In this document: piece by piece, positions 14,601 through 28,100 of the stretch | How the letters are laid out: each line of letters starts with the position of its first letter | Numbering within the stretch: position 1 is the first letter of the stretch | Assembly (NCBI GenBank): GCA_035041965.1 | Contig: JAPYMA010002636.1 | Location: 62,001-126,000 of the forward strand | Direction of reading: 5' to 3' | Length of the DNA stretch: 64,000 nucleotides | Source: Anisakis pegreffii | Lineage: Eukaryota > Nematoda > Chromadorea > Rhabditida > Anisakidae | Translations under genes and position numbers: made by a program | The notes under the pieces: generated by a model | What the model was told of the DNA's origin: nothing | The model's database searches: none | The model's input: only the letters and a program-made list of their open reading frames with translations

Positions 14601-17600
14601 AAAAAAATGGTATTGCAGAAAAAAGACACAAGTAACATTTTTCAAGATGACTATGGAAAGTATCTAGACGGTGCTGGGAGTATAATGAAAGTTTCGATGC
14701 CCAGATGAAGGGTTTTTATGTAGTTGGTTTTAGTAATCAGGTCTTTGGCATAGCCCTATTGATAAAGATCGAAAAAACACTAAACGGATGCATGTAAAAT
14801 GGTCAAGCATCGTGGATGCATGAGCAATGGACTGGAATGTGATATGTGGATTAAGGTTGAATTTGAATAATCTCTCATGTGAATCCCTGTTGAATGGATG
14901 TGTTTCTGCAAGACACAACAAACACTTGAGAGATGGTGCTGATCTTTTTCGTGATCTTATACAAGCTTGAGAACATTTCATTCAGTGGTAATTCTTTGTA
15001 GAAAAGAGGCGAGCGACTCGAGCGATTGAGCGCACGGAAGAAACGTGAATGGCTCGATTCTGGGTCTGATCATGGATTCGTACGACTTTTTGCACCGGCC
15101 AGCTCTCGGTCGATCATTTATCCGTTAACGATCAGATCAACCGTTCAAGACGTGTGCTCGATTCTTGGCTTCGAAGGACTCTATCTCCAAATCGGAGGTT
15201 TACATATAAGGTAAGTGTCCATAGAGAAGTTCTCTTTTCCGAACCCATTTCAAACTGGTGGCAACCGCTTAGTTGGCAAAAAGTACTAGGGATGCTTTGC
15301 GCAAAGTGGCAAGTGCTACATTGATAACTCATCAATTACATTGATCAGCATTTGAAACAAGATATCGACCTAATAATTATTTGAGTGGTAGACGTTCTGT
15401 TAAGTGGCGATGATAGAAGGTTTTTTATTGTCTCAGATATTGCTTGAGATTCCAGGAGTTTACCATCAAGTGCTAGACCATTGCATTTACAAAATGAGAT
15501 TCTCACATCGATCGGATATGAGCGTTTGCGTGAATGTATGGAAGTTGGTGATGCCACACATCTCACACACATTTTCTGCTTCTACATGGGTATGGATATT
15601 CTTTACGATTCATAGAAACTGCCTTTCTTTATAAGATTCTTTGACATAATGCTATCAAAAATCATATCACTGTCAAAGATATACTCGAGAGTTTAGTTGA
15701 TCTGCACGCCGTGTCACAAATACCATCAGTTTCACGACTGATAGTTGTCAAGGAAGTAAAGAGTACTGTTCTTTTAGATTAGGTACGATTTTTGATGATG
15801 TTTTCAGACACACTCGTGACTTTTTTGGAGTTCCATTATTTAAGGATTACCGGAGCACGGTGCGTTAGCTGGAACGTCGAATGAAATTTTGGTAGCGAAA
15901 TGTTTGGTTAGAAAGGGACGTCTTCTGCAGAAATGGAATAAACGACGATGCATTCTATATAATGGTACTATTCGAATTGAACATGGTAATGAGCAATTTC
16001 TGATAATGCTCCGTCATTCTATCATATCATTTTTCGAGTGTTATCATCGACTGTTTTCTCTGCAATAAGGCAATAAACGCGATATCCATTAGTGAAATAA
16101 CATTATTGGTTGATAGCAAAAATGGGTTTGCTTGAAAGTTTCTGTCGGAAGCAAATGGTTTATGGTGTTGCTGATGTTATGCAGCCTGGATTGAGCAATC
16201 GTTTGGATTTTATCTAGTTGTGTTGATGTGATAGTAAATGAGATGTTATACAGAGAATGAAGACGATGAGATGCTGTTGTTGAGTCGATATCGCGTAGAG
16301 GTTACCGAAGGTAATAAAGGAAAGTATTTACGGCTAACCGATGGATCTCAACTCTATAACTTTCTGTTTGAAGCGATCGGTGAAATGAATCTGTGGCTAT
16401 CTCGAGTCGTACAAGTAATTATTAAGTTCTGCTCATCGTGATTTATTGTTGATAAGCATGGTTAATCTCTGATAATCAGAATAAATCGCTATCACGTCCA
16501 GCAGTTTTTTTTAAATTCTTGTTCACTGACTTTGAATAAAGACTTTTTTACTTCGTATCTGGCAAATCTGTGTTTATCATGCTATTGAATGAACTAATCT
16601 CATCACAGTGCAGAAATTTCCTCTGATAGACAAAATTCTCATCTTTCCTCCGATAGAGGAAAAAAAATTTTGCCACTTCAGTTCGAACTGCTTGATTTAT
16701 AATTTCATCTAAACAGACACGAATCGTTAAGAGATGAGGATTGTTCTAGACTCAGATGACGCCAACCTGTGATCTCAGCGATCAACGATTGCTCTTTCTG
16801 CCAGATCGTCTCTTTTCGGTTGGAGTCGAACGCCATATTGTCTCGTTGAACTTACGACGTAATTCACTCATTCTTCGACCCAATAAACAGGTTCATCAAT
16901 GGTTTTTTAAAAGATTACCTACGCAAAAAGACACCAAATAAAAGATTTCTCCAATTTGAAAGATCTGAGTGCCTTTGGTGTTGCTTCTTGATGCCAAAGC
17001 CGTGCAATCGCTTCACTCTCAAAATATGTTACGTTTTAGATTCGTGCTCCACTTTTGGGTTGGCTTGACGATGTTCATCGATTGATCAATTTACGATCGC
17101 TGAATATCGGTGATAATGCACTGAACTCATTTCCGCCCACAATCACACGACTCACCTCATTGACTGAGCTGATTCTGTGTGGTAATCGAATTGCTGAATT
17201 ACCGATTCAGATCGGTCTTTTGCATAAGTCAGTTCTTTTGCAATTACATTCCTGATGATTTCCTCGTTACATTCATATCTGCAATCTGAACTGAATGTTG
17301 ATTCACTGATTGTGAGTACTCATTCATTAATGAGAGACCATTTCAGTTTATCTCACCTCAATCTCAGTAACAATTGGTTAACATCACTTCCATTCGAACT
17401 GTCCGAATGTTCTGCGTTATCAGCGCTAGACGTTAGCTTCAATCGTTTTGAACAGGTTCATCGTTTGCAAAACAAACACATTTTATTACTTAGAAAATTT
17501 CATAATTCACCTTGTATCCATTCAAAAAACAACATTCCGTTTGTCCACGCTAAAATTCGTTCTTTGAAAGCATATATATTGCAGATTCCAGATGTGATAT

Positions 17601-20600
17601 TTCATCTGAAACGTTTATCTCACATACAGATGGCTGGTAACGAGGTAACCGCATCATCCTTGCATACGCTATCCGGCGTGCATGCTCAAAAAGTTGATCT
17701 CAGAAGAAATGCCCTCAAAAGGTTTCTCAAATGAATTCCACCCATGCCAATACCCTCCCTTCTATCGGTTAAACTGAGTTGTGATCATATTTCATTCCGG
17801 TTGTAATGCTTCTTGAGTATTTCATCGCTTTTCCATAAGACAACGCTGATTGACCTGATCCTACTTAGCGTTTCTGAGTTCATTATCAAAATTTTGCAGA
17901 TCCGTGCGGTTGACGTCGTTCATTTTTGATGCGCTCAGTGAAATAGACATCAGAGATTGTGAGAATCTCAGTGAACTCGACTTCAGTAATCTACCAACCT
18001 TGCAGGTAAACGCCGAGTTGTCCCTTATTTGATATGAAATTTGTTAATTGTAAAATACTGTTGACGAGCATCAACTATAAAACCCATACATAGCCACTTA
18101 CGAGATATGTATTTCCATTAGCCTTCTATCCATGCTATACATATCAGTCATTTGATTACAGACCGTGCATTGCGAACGAGTAGGATTGAGTAGTTTGCAA
18201 ATCAACGGATCCAGTTTACGTTATCTGTATGCTGATTTCAATGGTAAATCAATCACTTAATCAACTCTCTTCAAGAATTTCACTCATATCACTCAACTTA
18301 TTTATCATAATGATCATTCTAAATCAAACTCTCTACAATTGGATCAAAATAATCTCGCTGCAATCAGTTTCACCGTTTTCTTCCAATACTTTGAATGATA
18401 AGTACTTGGAAAGATGTGAAAGGTGTCAGTAGTTTCGATGACCGATAGGTGTGAAGATCTTAGAAGAATACATTTCAGATCTCTCTCAAGCAATAATAAT
18501 GCCAATTCCAATTCACCTAATTGTTTTTTGCATTCCCTACAATCGCCTATCGTCTTTGCCCGATTGGATCACTGACTTGCCACAGATCGAAACCATATCT
18601 GTTCATCATAATATAATCAGACATCTCCCGTACAGGTGAGTATTTTCATTGACCGTCATTAATTATGAATGATCAATCATTTCAAAACGATATAGCATTC
18701 CACTGGAAGTATTCAAGAAATGAATCAGTGAGTTCGTTTCTATGGAAAATTTTATACCAGTGGTGAAATTACCCATTTTGAGTAATTTAGAGGTGTCAAG
18801 AGGTAATGGAGGGGTCTGTGTACAGTTGTTATGTTATGATAGAATGTCATTCGGGTATGTAAATGCGGTTAGTTGATGGCAACATTCTTATATTTCCTGA
18901 GTATTGTTAGTCGTAAGGGCCTAACAGAGTTTTCGTTCGTTTTAATAGGGTTTTCATTCTTTTCCTTGCTGTTTCAATCGCTCTCATAACTTTTATCACC
19001 AAAATTGTTCTCTTTTGCTAATTTCTCATTCATTTCACTCAACAATCAAAGTCAAATTCTCATTCTATCAAATACACTCTATAATTGATCAGTTGATTGT
19101 CGTACATTGTTGAGCAATAATATTTGATTGCTGTATTGTTGATGACGGCTGTCAACACTCGTCAACGTATGCAGTAAATAGTAAAGGCTAGAGAATGAGA
19201 AGTTGTGAAGTGAAATGAGACGAAGTGAATGAGAAAAACTCATCAATAGAACGATATTCGCATGCAATAGCTATGAGAGTGAATACAACACGTCTGAAAA
19301 GAACGAGAATCCATCTAAATCATTCGAAATGAGCGTGCCACAGACAATAGCTTCTCATGCAATCATAACCGACTGCAGTACTGAGGAACACAACGGTCTA
19401 ATTGTAAAAGAAGGTCCAATGATATCGATTACCATCATGGACGGGCTAATTAGATTGAAACATGGTAAAATATCTTTTAAAAAGCATCATCAAGGTTAAC
19501 TTCATCAAGGCTAAGGTTTAGTTGGTATTACTTAGTGTGAAAAATGAGACATGTGGCTCGGTATGTTCTACCACTGGTCTTGAAAGATTAATGCAGTTGT
19601 TTAAAGGATTTTGATGAATGTGAATAATCTGAAGAATTTATTCATCAATGATAATGATATCGACCGATTGCCGGATGTCGTCGAGAACTGCTCTTTAGAA
19701 GTATTGTCTGTGCACAATAACAAAATACAACAATTACCTGTCGATCTATTCAAATGTTGTCATAAGTAATCTTTTTTCTTGAATTTATCAACATTTTTCA
19801 TTTCATTCGTAATTTTGATTCATACACAGAATGAGGCAAGAAATGAATTGCAGTCAACAGTGCGACTGCATAATTTTGTTTGATCACTGAACATCCACAG
19901 ATATATAAGATGAATGAAATATCGAAATCCTCTTTTGTTTTTTGAAGTTTAGTTGAGAGATCGTCTTTGCTTGAAGTTTCCTTTATTGAGTTTCTACTCC
20001 CAATGTTCAGATAGTCTTTTTGCTTTGAATTCTTCGAAAAAATCCATTAAAAAGCCTTATATATGGAAATGATATTGTAGAGAATTGAAAATTTTCAGGC
20101 TGAAGAATTTGAACGTGTCGAATAATCGAATCGCATCGTTGCCATCAGCGAATACAGTGATCGATATGAATCATTTGCAGTTGTTACGTGCTGCAAGCAA
20201 TGATCTTGATGAGTCAGTGATATCCACTGTCGTGTCATGCCGTCGGTTGAGACTTATTGATCTCTCATATAATCAACTCAGGTTTTTCGACGATAGGTTT
20301 GTACTCACTTCACCTCCTGCCGTTCCAGTATTATCGCGATTCTCAGCTGTATAGCCTCTTCAGTGAGACTATGGCAGAGAAATGCTCATTCTCCACAATT
20401 TTGATCTCAAATGAAGCAAACTGTTTGGAGAAAGTCGAAATTTAGTTTCCTTTCCTATGGTCAGAGCTTTTTTTGCAATCTTTCGATATGGAACAGAGCA
20501 AGAGGACTAACACAAAAAGTTTTGAATACAAAAACAAAAACACAAAACTTCATTCACCAATAAATGAAACATTTTCTTAGTTGTTTGATGCGCTTAACAT

Positions 20601-23600
20601 CACTCGAAGAAGTGAATCTATCAGCAAATCGTTTATCCTCCATATCGTCTGCGTTCGCTTTATTGCCTAATCTGCAGATTCTTCGTTTACATTCCAATCG
20701 AATCACCTCTATACCTGATCTCTCAAATTCGCAATCTTTATATGTTAGTTTCCGTTCCTTTTTATTGATTCCATCATAAGTTTACACCACTACTTATTAC
20801 TACCTATTAACGCAACTACCTATTTACTTATTGTTGCAATTATTTTTGCCCTAGAAGCGTAAATGTGTAGAAAACGAATCAATTTGATGTCGTTTAGAAC
20901 AACATTTTAATGGTTATTGACCACAAAATTCAGCATTGAAGCATTGTTTTTGCATTTCAGTTATTGGATGTTTCGAATAATGACATTGAAAATGTTAATA
21001 CGGATATGTGTATGGCAAGAACGCTGAAGCATCTTGATCTCACTTGTAATCTCGCATTACGTGTCAACACAAGCACTCTTCGACCTAAAAAGTATATCAT
21101 TGATTGTTATATTTTTGGGTGGAAATTGTTTGATTCAAACAAATCCATTTAACAATGAAATGAATCAATAACGAGCCATACAACTGACGAAAACATTCCG
21201 AAAGCAAAGTTTTAAATCTTGTCATATGGTCATTGTTATCAGGGAATTAACTCTCTTACTGCTGTTGATATGAAGTAGAGAGAATCGTTGAATAAGTGAG
21301 TGATTTGCAGGAAAGGGCGATTAGTTTCAGTTGTTGATGTTGGCTCTGAATCGATGTCTGGACCGTTTCAGTATGGATTCTCTGAAACTTCTGGTCAGAA
21401 GAACAAGTAAGATGCGTTTTCAATTTAATCACCGGCTTTCATTTATACATGAGTGCAGCAACCATGAGTGTATTCACTTTTAGAATCTATTTTGTATATT
21501 CATTTCAAGAATCTGATAAATCTGTTCGTGAATGTAATAATGTCAATAATAAATCAGATTATGCATTCGTCAAATCCGACCGAGGAATGACAATCGTCAT
21601 GTGTTCGGTATGATCGATGGTGGATCGAATGATGAGGTACCTTCGCTGGTTGTTGAGAAACTCGACGATTTTATTCGGCAAAAGGTATGCCTCCCTGTCG
21701 CAGACTGTAAAGCAACACTTACGTTCATCAAAAATAAAGAACGAATAGTTATTTTACACGAATTCTAGCTAGCAGTAATATTCTCACAATAGTGTAATGT
21801 GTCTGGGAATTGTCGAAAAAAATGGACAGCGAATTCAGTGAAGTTTAACATTGTGATGATAAAGACGTTTTGTCATGCTCACAAGATAGCTCTTGCAAAG
21901 ATAATCTACTTTACAGACGGTGTCCAGAGTGGAATCGTTGAAGATGGCGCTAATAAAGGCTCATGAACATTTGGGGCAGTTGGGCGAACGTTTAGGTGCA
22001 TCAGCGTTATTGCTTTATGTATCGCATGATGAATTGCTATGCGCAATCAGTGGTCAGATTGGTGCAGTTTTGTGTAGAAACGGCAATGCGTTGGATCTTA
22101 CGGACGACATGATCAGCAGTGAAATTTGTGATGAACAATATCAGAAACTGCGAAGAGATAATGTCACCATCACTCAGGTGTTTCTTTCCGACATTTAGCA
22201 GTTTTCTTTGTGGAATATTTCCACTTCCCATTCATTTCGTCCAATGGAATCGTTATTATCCGTCAACATTTGCAACTTCCTGAACAAAGCCAAACATCAA
22301 ATTTCATAGTATTTCCGCTGCCTTGTAATATGATGCATTCATTGAAAAACTCAGAAATTCATATGGCTTTGATAAAGAGAGCTTATTCTTATGCTTGATC
22401 AGCTCAAGTCAATGCTGATATTGAAAAGAATTTTTACTGTCTCATGTAAATAAATTGTTCTATGTTAGCCGAACAATTTGCGAATTACTTATGAACATAT
22501 CGCGTGAGTTCAAGTTATTTGTGGATCTATTTTCAGGACAATCTAATCGAGGGTATCTGTCCTAGTATGCGCTCGTTGGGCTTCTCATTTTTGTATCCAG
22601 CCGTTCTACCGAATCCAACCAAGGTTCTCAAGCAGTTTTGTTTAGCTAGGTTCTTGTTGTTGATTCATAACCAAAACTATATTTTTGGATGTATATTTTC
22701 ATCCCTAGTAATCCTTAATCGACAGGAAAGGGATTCTGAGTTATCTGGTGCATCATACTGTTCATCATGCAAAATTTCGGTTTGGGGTCCTTTTTTTCCG
22801 AATGTATCATTTCAACTCATCATAAAGAGCAAACTCACACCAGAAATAGAATTTGACATACCAGAAACAGGAACAGAAGGCAATTGGAAATTGTATTCTT
22901 ACTTTAAGATAACCGTTCCGTTACTGGACACTGATGAGTTCATCATAATCGCCTCAAAAGCGCTGTGGAAATTTGTATCACCACAACGCAGTGTCGATCT
23001 CATTCGTGCAATTCGAAATCCACAGATGGCTGCTAAAAAATTACAGGTTCGGTCTCTAATTTCATTCATTTGCATGTTGAGGTTTGTAATAGATCTTTAA
23101 ATCTGTGTGCATAAGAAAACCCCATAAGACATCGCACATTCTTATCAAATCGAAATGTGATCACAATCGAAACATTTTGATCATTTTGTTGATCAACCTC
23201 ATACTCAGGCTTTAGGTGTTTTCTAGATTAAACAACTTCGTGAAATGATGCAGCATATCTGGATAAGATGAATGTGCCTGTGCTTATTGTAAACAGCCAC
23301 TGACTTTGATGTGCGCTTTTTGCAGGATACTGTGCAATCGCTGGAGTACGGTGGTAATCTGAGCATTATTGTGGTTCGTTTTACGCGTTTTATTGATTCC
23401 CTCGATGAGCCTTGCCGAAGTGTGCTGAAAAGAACGCAGATCGCTGTGAACTACAATCGCGAGGAAGTGACTCTTTCAGGTTACGACTTATTGAAACTCC
23501 ATTTTATGATAACCAGTAAAGCGAGATATCAGTTTACAATTACTTCATTTCACTGTCAAATCAGGTTGCCTCGAAATTTTCGGAACATGCCGTGATCTTA

Positions 23601-24670
23601 AAGCGGGATTCCAATGTGTGTTTTATGCAGCCTGCTGCTAACATATATAGGCTTGAGATTATTCAACCATTAAACAGTTTCATCGAAGAGTCGATCGGCA
23701 ACATTTTCAGCAAGTCGATTATTTTTCATCGGCATCATAGGCTTGATACTAACGATAAAACTGATCAGTTTCAGATGCCGAAATAACATCGAATCGTGGT
23801 GAGTCAACGCTTCGTAGCATTGAAGAACGATTGGAGCAGATCAGTGAGGCGATCAGTAAAATCGAAGACGATTCGAACAACAATCAACCGATTGAAACGA
23901 ATAGTGATCAGATCGACTTAATCATTAAGCAGAACAGTGGCTTTAGTAGATCGTTTAGAAGATCAAGGAAGCATCGCAGTCTTGACACAAACAGGTGAAC
24001 ATTGTATCTAATGTTGAAACGTAGGCTACGGATATGTGGAAGAGAGATTACCATCTTGAAATGAAGAAGGCTGAGAGTTATTAACGTTTCCTGAGAATAT
24101 TTCATCGATCCACTGAAACTTCAGCCCCGAGTCACCTAACTCTTCCGTTAATGGATAATAAATGTACAAGTTGTTGAATTTTATCCTCTCAAATAAATAA
24201 ATATTTTCGGAGAATAAGTAGTTCTTCGAAATTCAATGATCATCTCTCATCTTCAACTGCCTCGCAGTGCCTCACAATCAGACTGACCGTTTCAATCAAT
24301 TCAACAAGCCTTTCCTTAAAATATACATTTGAGGGCGAGTCTTCGTTCGAAAGCCAGCTATTCGAGTCGTGGAAGTCAACTGGATCTGACCTCGATCGCG
24401 ATCCCTTCACGTTCGACATCAGCTGCTAGTGCACCACCAGATCCGCAAATCGTCAGTGATCAGTCGGCATTGGATGCGGCCACACTCGATCGTAACAACC
24501 CACAACGAGAACGTTACTCGATTCGAAGTCGTATCGATATGTTCGATCGTATGAGCGGTTTGGGAACAGCAGCTAGTCGTGAACGATTTCAGCGTGCGAG
24601 AATTGCGCTCGGTAAACAGCTACGGATGCAGACACCTGCTCAGAAAACAAAGCGACAATATCTGGTTTGA
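11607..24670 (+). CDS. PHLPP-family protein (PH, LRR and PP2C-like phosphatase)
   Basis: Predicted 1239-residue protein from 24 exons: 11607-11711, 15002-15210, 15471-15589, 15845-15985, 16254-16414, 16756-16890, 17040-17227, 17347-17455, 17585-17721, 17900-18005, 18162-18243, 18479-18635, 19607-19765, 20099-20296, 20581-20743, 20961-21091, 21311-21406, 21558-21684, 21917-22177, 22537-22623, 22909-23046, 23326-23479, 23775-23994, 24334-24670. Phases agree throughout. Domain order is that of PHLPP: a Ras-association-like region (about 45-140), PH domain (150-245, with KGRLLQKWNKRRCILYNG), about 20 LRRs (246-765), a PP2C-like domain (780-1025), and a Ser/Arg-rich tail. The family dephosphorylates AKT, PKC and S6K at the hydrophobic motif. 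FGMIDGG keeps Asp819, but the position of the usual late Asp-Asn is Gly1013-Asn1014. The C-terminus QYLV resembles a class II PDZ ligand; vertebrate PHLPP also ends in a PDZ ligand. Exon 1 (ATG at 11607, donor GTGAGT, matching phase) is plausible but least certain. Confidence 0.88.
11712..15001 (+). other. Intron 1 of the PHLPP-like gene
   Basis: The longest intron of this gene, 3.3 kb, between a GTGAGT donor and a TTTGTAG acceptor. It contains only short chance ORFs. A small tandem duplication of TTGCTCTCTACCCA lies near 13428-13462. It may hold regulatory sequence or an unrecognised alternative first exon, but none is visible. Confidence 0.5.
18757..19450 (+). repeat. Interspersed repeat, copy A (intronic)
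   Basis: One of three related copies in the window. It lies in the PHLPP intron between exons 12 and 13 (18636-19606). Aligned by eye to the copies at 62953-63670 (same orientation) and 52440-53217 (inverted), it shares long stretches such as GGCCTAACAGAGTTTTCGTT and AATACAACACGTCTGAAAAG. This copy lacks about 18 bp present near the start of the others and has TTACCCATTTTGAGTAA where they have a perfect palindrome. It has no open frame of note and no clear terminal inverted repeats, so its class is unknown. Confidence 0.85.
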
Positions 24671-25114
24671 TGCGGTAGTCTCGCTTCATTTCTGAATTTG
24701 ACAATCTGTTGTTTTGCCGGTACGTTTCACAGACGAACGCGTATCTCATCCCTAAAACCACCGAAACACATATCGATATTGCGTTGAATCGTATCTCTGA
24801 AAAACACACATGAATCGTACCACAATTGAACAACGTTTTCACGCTGAGCCGTGTCCAGTTGATAAGGTTTCCGTCAAATTCATGACCTCTGTGAGATTTG
24901 AAACTGTTCAGCCGAATCAGAGTAATCTCATTAATCGACAACAGTTTCAGTTGTGTTACTGAAGCTTTTCCGGTGTTGTTGGAGATTCACCTAATCAAGA
25001 AGTTTATGGTTTCTTAGTCATTATTTTGCATAGTAATGATGCACAGTGATCGTTGCTTTCCAGTCGTAAATGGTATCAGAATTATGCTTTCATCTACGAT
25101 GACGACACATAACT

Positions 25115-25120
25115 AATAAA
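25115..25120 (+). promoter_or_regulatory. Candidate poly(A) signal for the PHLPP-like gene
   Basis: First AATAAA downstream of the PHLPP stop, about 445 bp past it. A second AATAAA lies at 25423-25428. In an AT-rich genome the hexamer occurs often by chance, so this is positional evidence only. Confidence 0.3.
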
Positions 25121-28100
25121 ATTTTCAAATTTTACTTTAACAAAGCATTTGTTCATAACTTTTTTCAGATTAATAGCTTCAGATCCATTTGCTAATATAA
25201 ATGTTATCAGAATTCTAATTTTTTCTTGACTGATATTATATTGAGCATCTAAATTGGGTCACTGTTCATGATTGCTATTGTCTTTTCGCGTATTTTCATG
25301 TGTTAGTGTCGTCTGATCGATAACTGCCAATTATTTTGAAAATATTTTTCCACTTTAATGAATCAGTGCAAACATATCATTTTATTTTTCGTCCCATTGT
25401 GTGCTTTGAACCTTTTTTAAATAATAAAGTTTTAATGATGTGACAATAATTACTGTTGATATGCAAGGAAACTGACATGAGAACATGACAGTGCTGGAAG
25501 GTGTCATAAAAATGATGAGAAGATCAAAATTCTGACGAAGAGACATAATTATGTGGGCATAAAGATTTCACGGAAGCAGTCAACAAGGTGAACAGCCATA
25601 TGCGACTGTTTTATCTGAACGACATTCTGATTAACCTGAAGTGTTTTTACAATAACATACCTGTACATTATATCCACTTCGAGTGTCACTATTGAGTGTC
25701 AGTACTATATTTGCATAAAGGATGTTCTTATCGAATGGGTTATAAATAAAAGTAAGTGTTATTGATGTGTTTGTATACGACGATCCGAATGCTCTGAACT
25801 TATGTGGATAGGATATGGACAGTGCTGCGTGCAGTGGTGTTGGTTAATGCTGTTGACACGAGTCAGCATCGACTGACCACAATATTTTGTGCTTATTTTG
25901 TAATTCGATCTTCTTCAACTGTCCATTATTTTGATATTCTCCAGTCACTTTCATTTGATCCTTCTTAAGAGAACACTCCAACATCGGCTCAGCTTTTCAT
26001 CACGGCTTGCTTCAAAACCATGTCGACGATGGCGTTTCGATATGAACATGTTATTCCTATCGAATCTTTGTGATTCTTATTTAATATTAAACGTGATTCT
26101 TATTTTTAAAAATGCCAACTGAACATTATTATTGTTTTATGATAATGATGAGAAATTTCAAAAGTGATGCTCCTGCTCAGAAGTTGTGTGCTCAACAGTG
26201 CGCGAAACGGTTTAACCTCCAACATTAACCTCATTTCCATGTGTCTTCAGGAAACCTGAGAGTTCTTCATGAATTGAATAGTTGATCCAAATTGTTTGAT
26301 TTTTTGTTTGACCTATCAATGATATTCTCTCCCAAACGCCATTGAATATTATGTGGATGGTGCAGAGCGAGGGAGGAAATCGCTTTGGATGTTTCAATTT
26401 GGATGAATTAACAATATCGGAGTTGCTCGATGAGGTTTCATTATTAACCTCAGTGCTGTTATATTAAAAATTGATTATATTATATTATAATAAGCTACTA
26501 TTAATGAATAATGCATTGGTCAACATTCAGCACATATTATATTGCGTTCAGATGCTACATCTTTGTTTGCACAGCTTGTTTCACATCGCAATCAAACATC
26601 ATCGCCATTACTATTGTGCTAGTAACATGTTCAATGATCATGAATCGCGATTCTGTTGATTACAGATATGATTTCGTTGTCGATCGGATAACATAGCTAG
26701 TAAAAGTGATAGAAGAGTGATTCATATACTCATCATGATATTAGTATCAATATAATAATAATATCGAAGCTTGTGCGCGAATGCATGAAACTTTTAAGTA
26801 GGCCAATAATTGCTTATGCATATTCTTTTAGCGCATTGTTGGTGTCAGTTCCCGAATATGGCGTGTCTCTCACGAATGTTAAATTTCGTGCAGAACATGT
26901 GTATTTTCGCAGATAAAGCCGGAAATTTGTTGTTCTGGTTCAGGAAAGACTGCTTTAACTCGTACCAGTCGGTAATTGTTATGATTTTGGTCAAGTAGGT
27001 CGATCAAATTGAAACCAGTGGTCATCAGTCATGATGAATTATAACTGAGACAAGCATTCAGAGCATATTACAGCAATGAACACTAACTGCTGTTACTCTT
27101 TATATATCTTTTAATTTCGTAAAAAAATGAGGAGATTTATTTTTGCAAGAAACCTGTCGAAGGCATCTTATTTACCCTGTGCATAAAGTTTTTGCTAACT
27201 TGATTCAATCGGTTTGGGGTGCGTGCTTCAGTTATTTCGAGATTTCATATCAAATTACGGCAATCACAGTCACACATTTTATTTGATTCACTATGCTGCT
27301 CATTTAGCACTGAATATCATCTTATTCGTACAGGTGTGCGGAAGAGAATGTACCAACAAGCAATATTTATAAACTCATTTTTTGAGTGGTTAACTTTTTC
27401 GAAACTCATTGTTGACGCTCCGAAAAGGAATGTGGATGGAGTATTTGTGAAGTATTGTAATTTGCTGAAACGATTAAGTCGATGCACTGTTGCTGTTGCA
27501 TTCGATGTTTTATAGCAGTACTTTTTTCGTTGAATCAACTCTTACCTGATGCCTCATTCAAATACTGAACCAATGTACAGATTTCGGTAAATAGAAATCA
27601 GTTCGGTTTCTTTGACAAACACAAACTTCCTCGATCCACAGTTCCATCATAAACATATTATTCAAAGAGATACTTGCGAGCGTTGTTGAAAGATGACTTC
27701 GATTAAGTTTACTTATCAAGTGATCTAATTCCAAGCAGTCATCAAAAAATTTTAAAGAATCCAAATTGACTTTTTTCATCACATTATTCATCGAATATCG
27801 TTCTCTTATTTGCTCAGTTCATATTTCATTCCATCTAGAATTTCACTTTTTTTCTAATTCACGCAAACAGTTTGAATCAGTCGACAGTTCTCAACTTAAA
27901 TACCAAAACTCCACAGTCGTTACTCCACTGTTGTCGTGTAATTCAGCGTAATTCGATAACACCCATCAGAATGTGGCTCTTATTGTGGCCATCTTCAATT
28001 CATATCAACTATTCTTTCCAAAGAAGAAGTCTCTCATCCAATAGCTTTACTTTTGCTACTTCCTTCGAATTTCTGCATAAGCTAGAGCCCTCATGAATCA

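Noticed and set aside
17255..17734. 159-codon ORF taken as a single coding block
   Set aside because: It reads through two introns; the LRR pattern is only continuous when 17456-17584 is removed and the exon starts at 17347.
18757..19450. Reading the interspersed repeat as a coding transposon
   Set aside because: None of the three copies has an open frame beyond about 60 codons or any recognisable transposase or reverse-transcriptase motif.
26212..26397. Minus-strand 61-codon ORF with a partly protein-like sequence
   Set aside because: Isolated, short, and without a clear acceptor or donor; chance is more likely.
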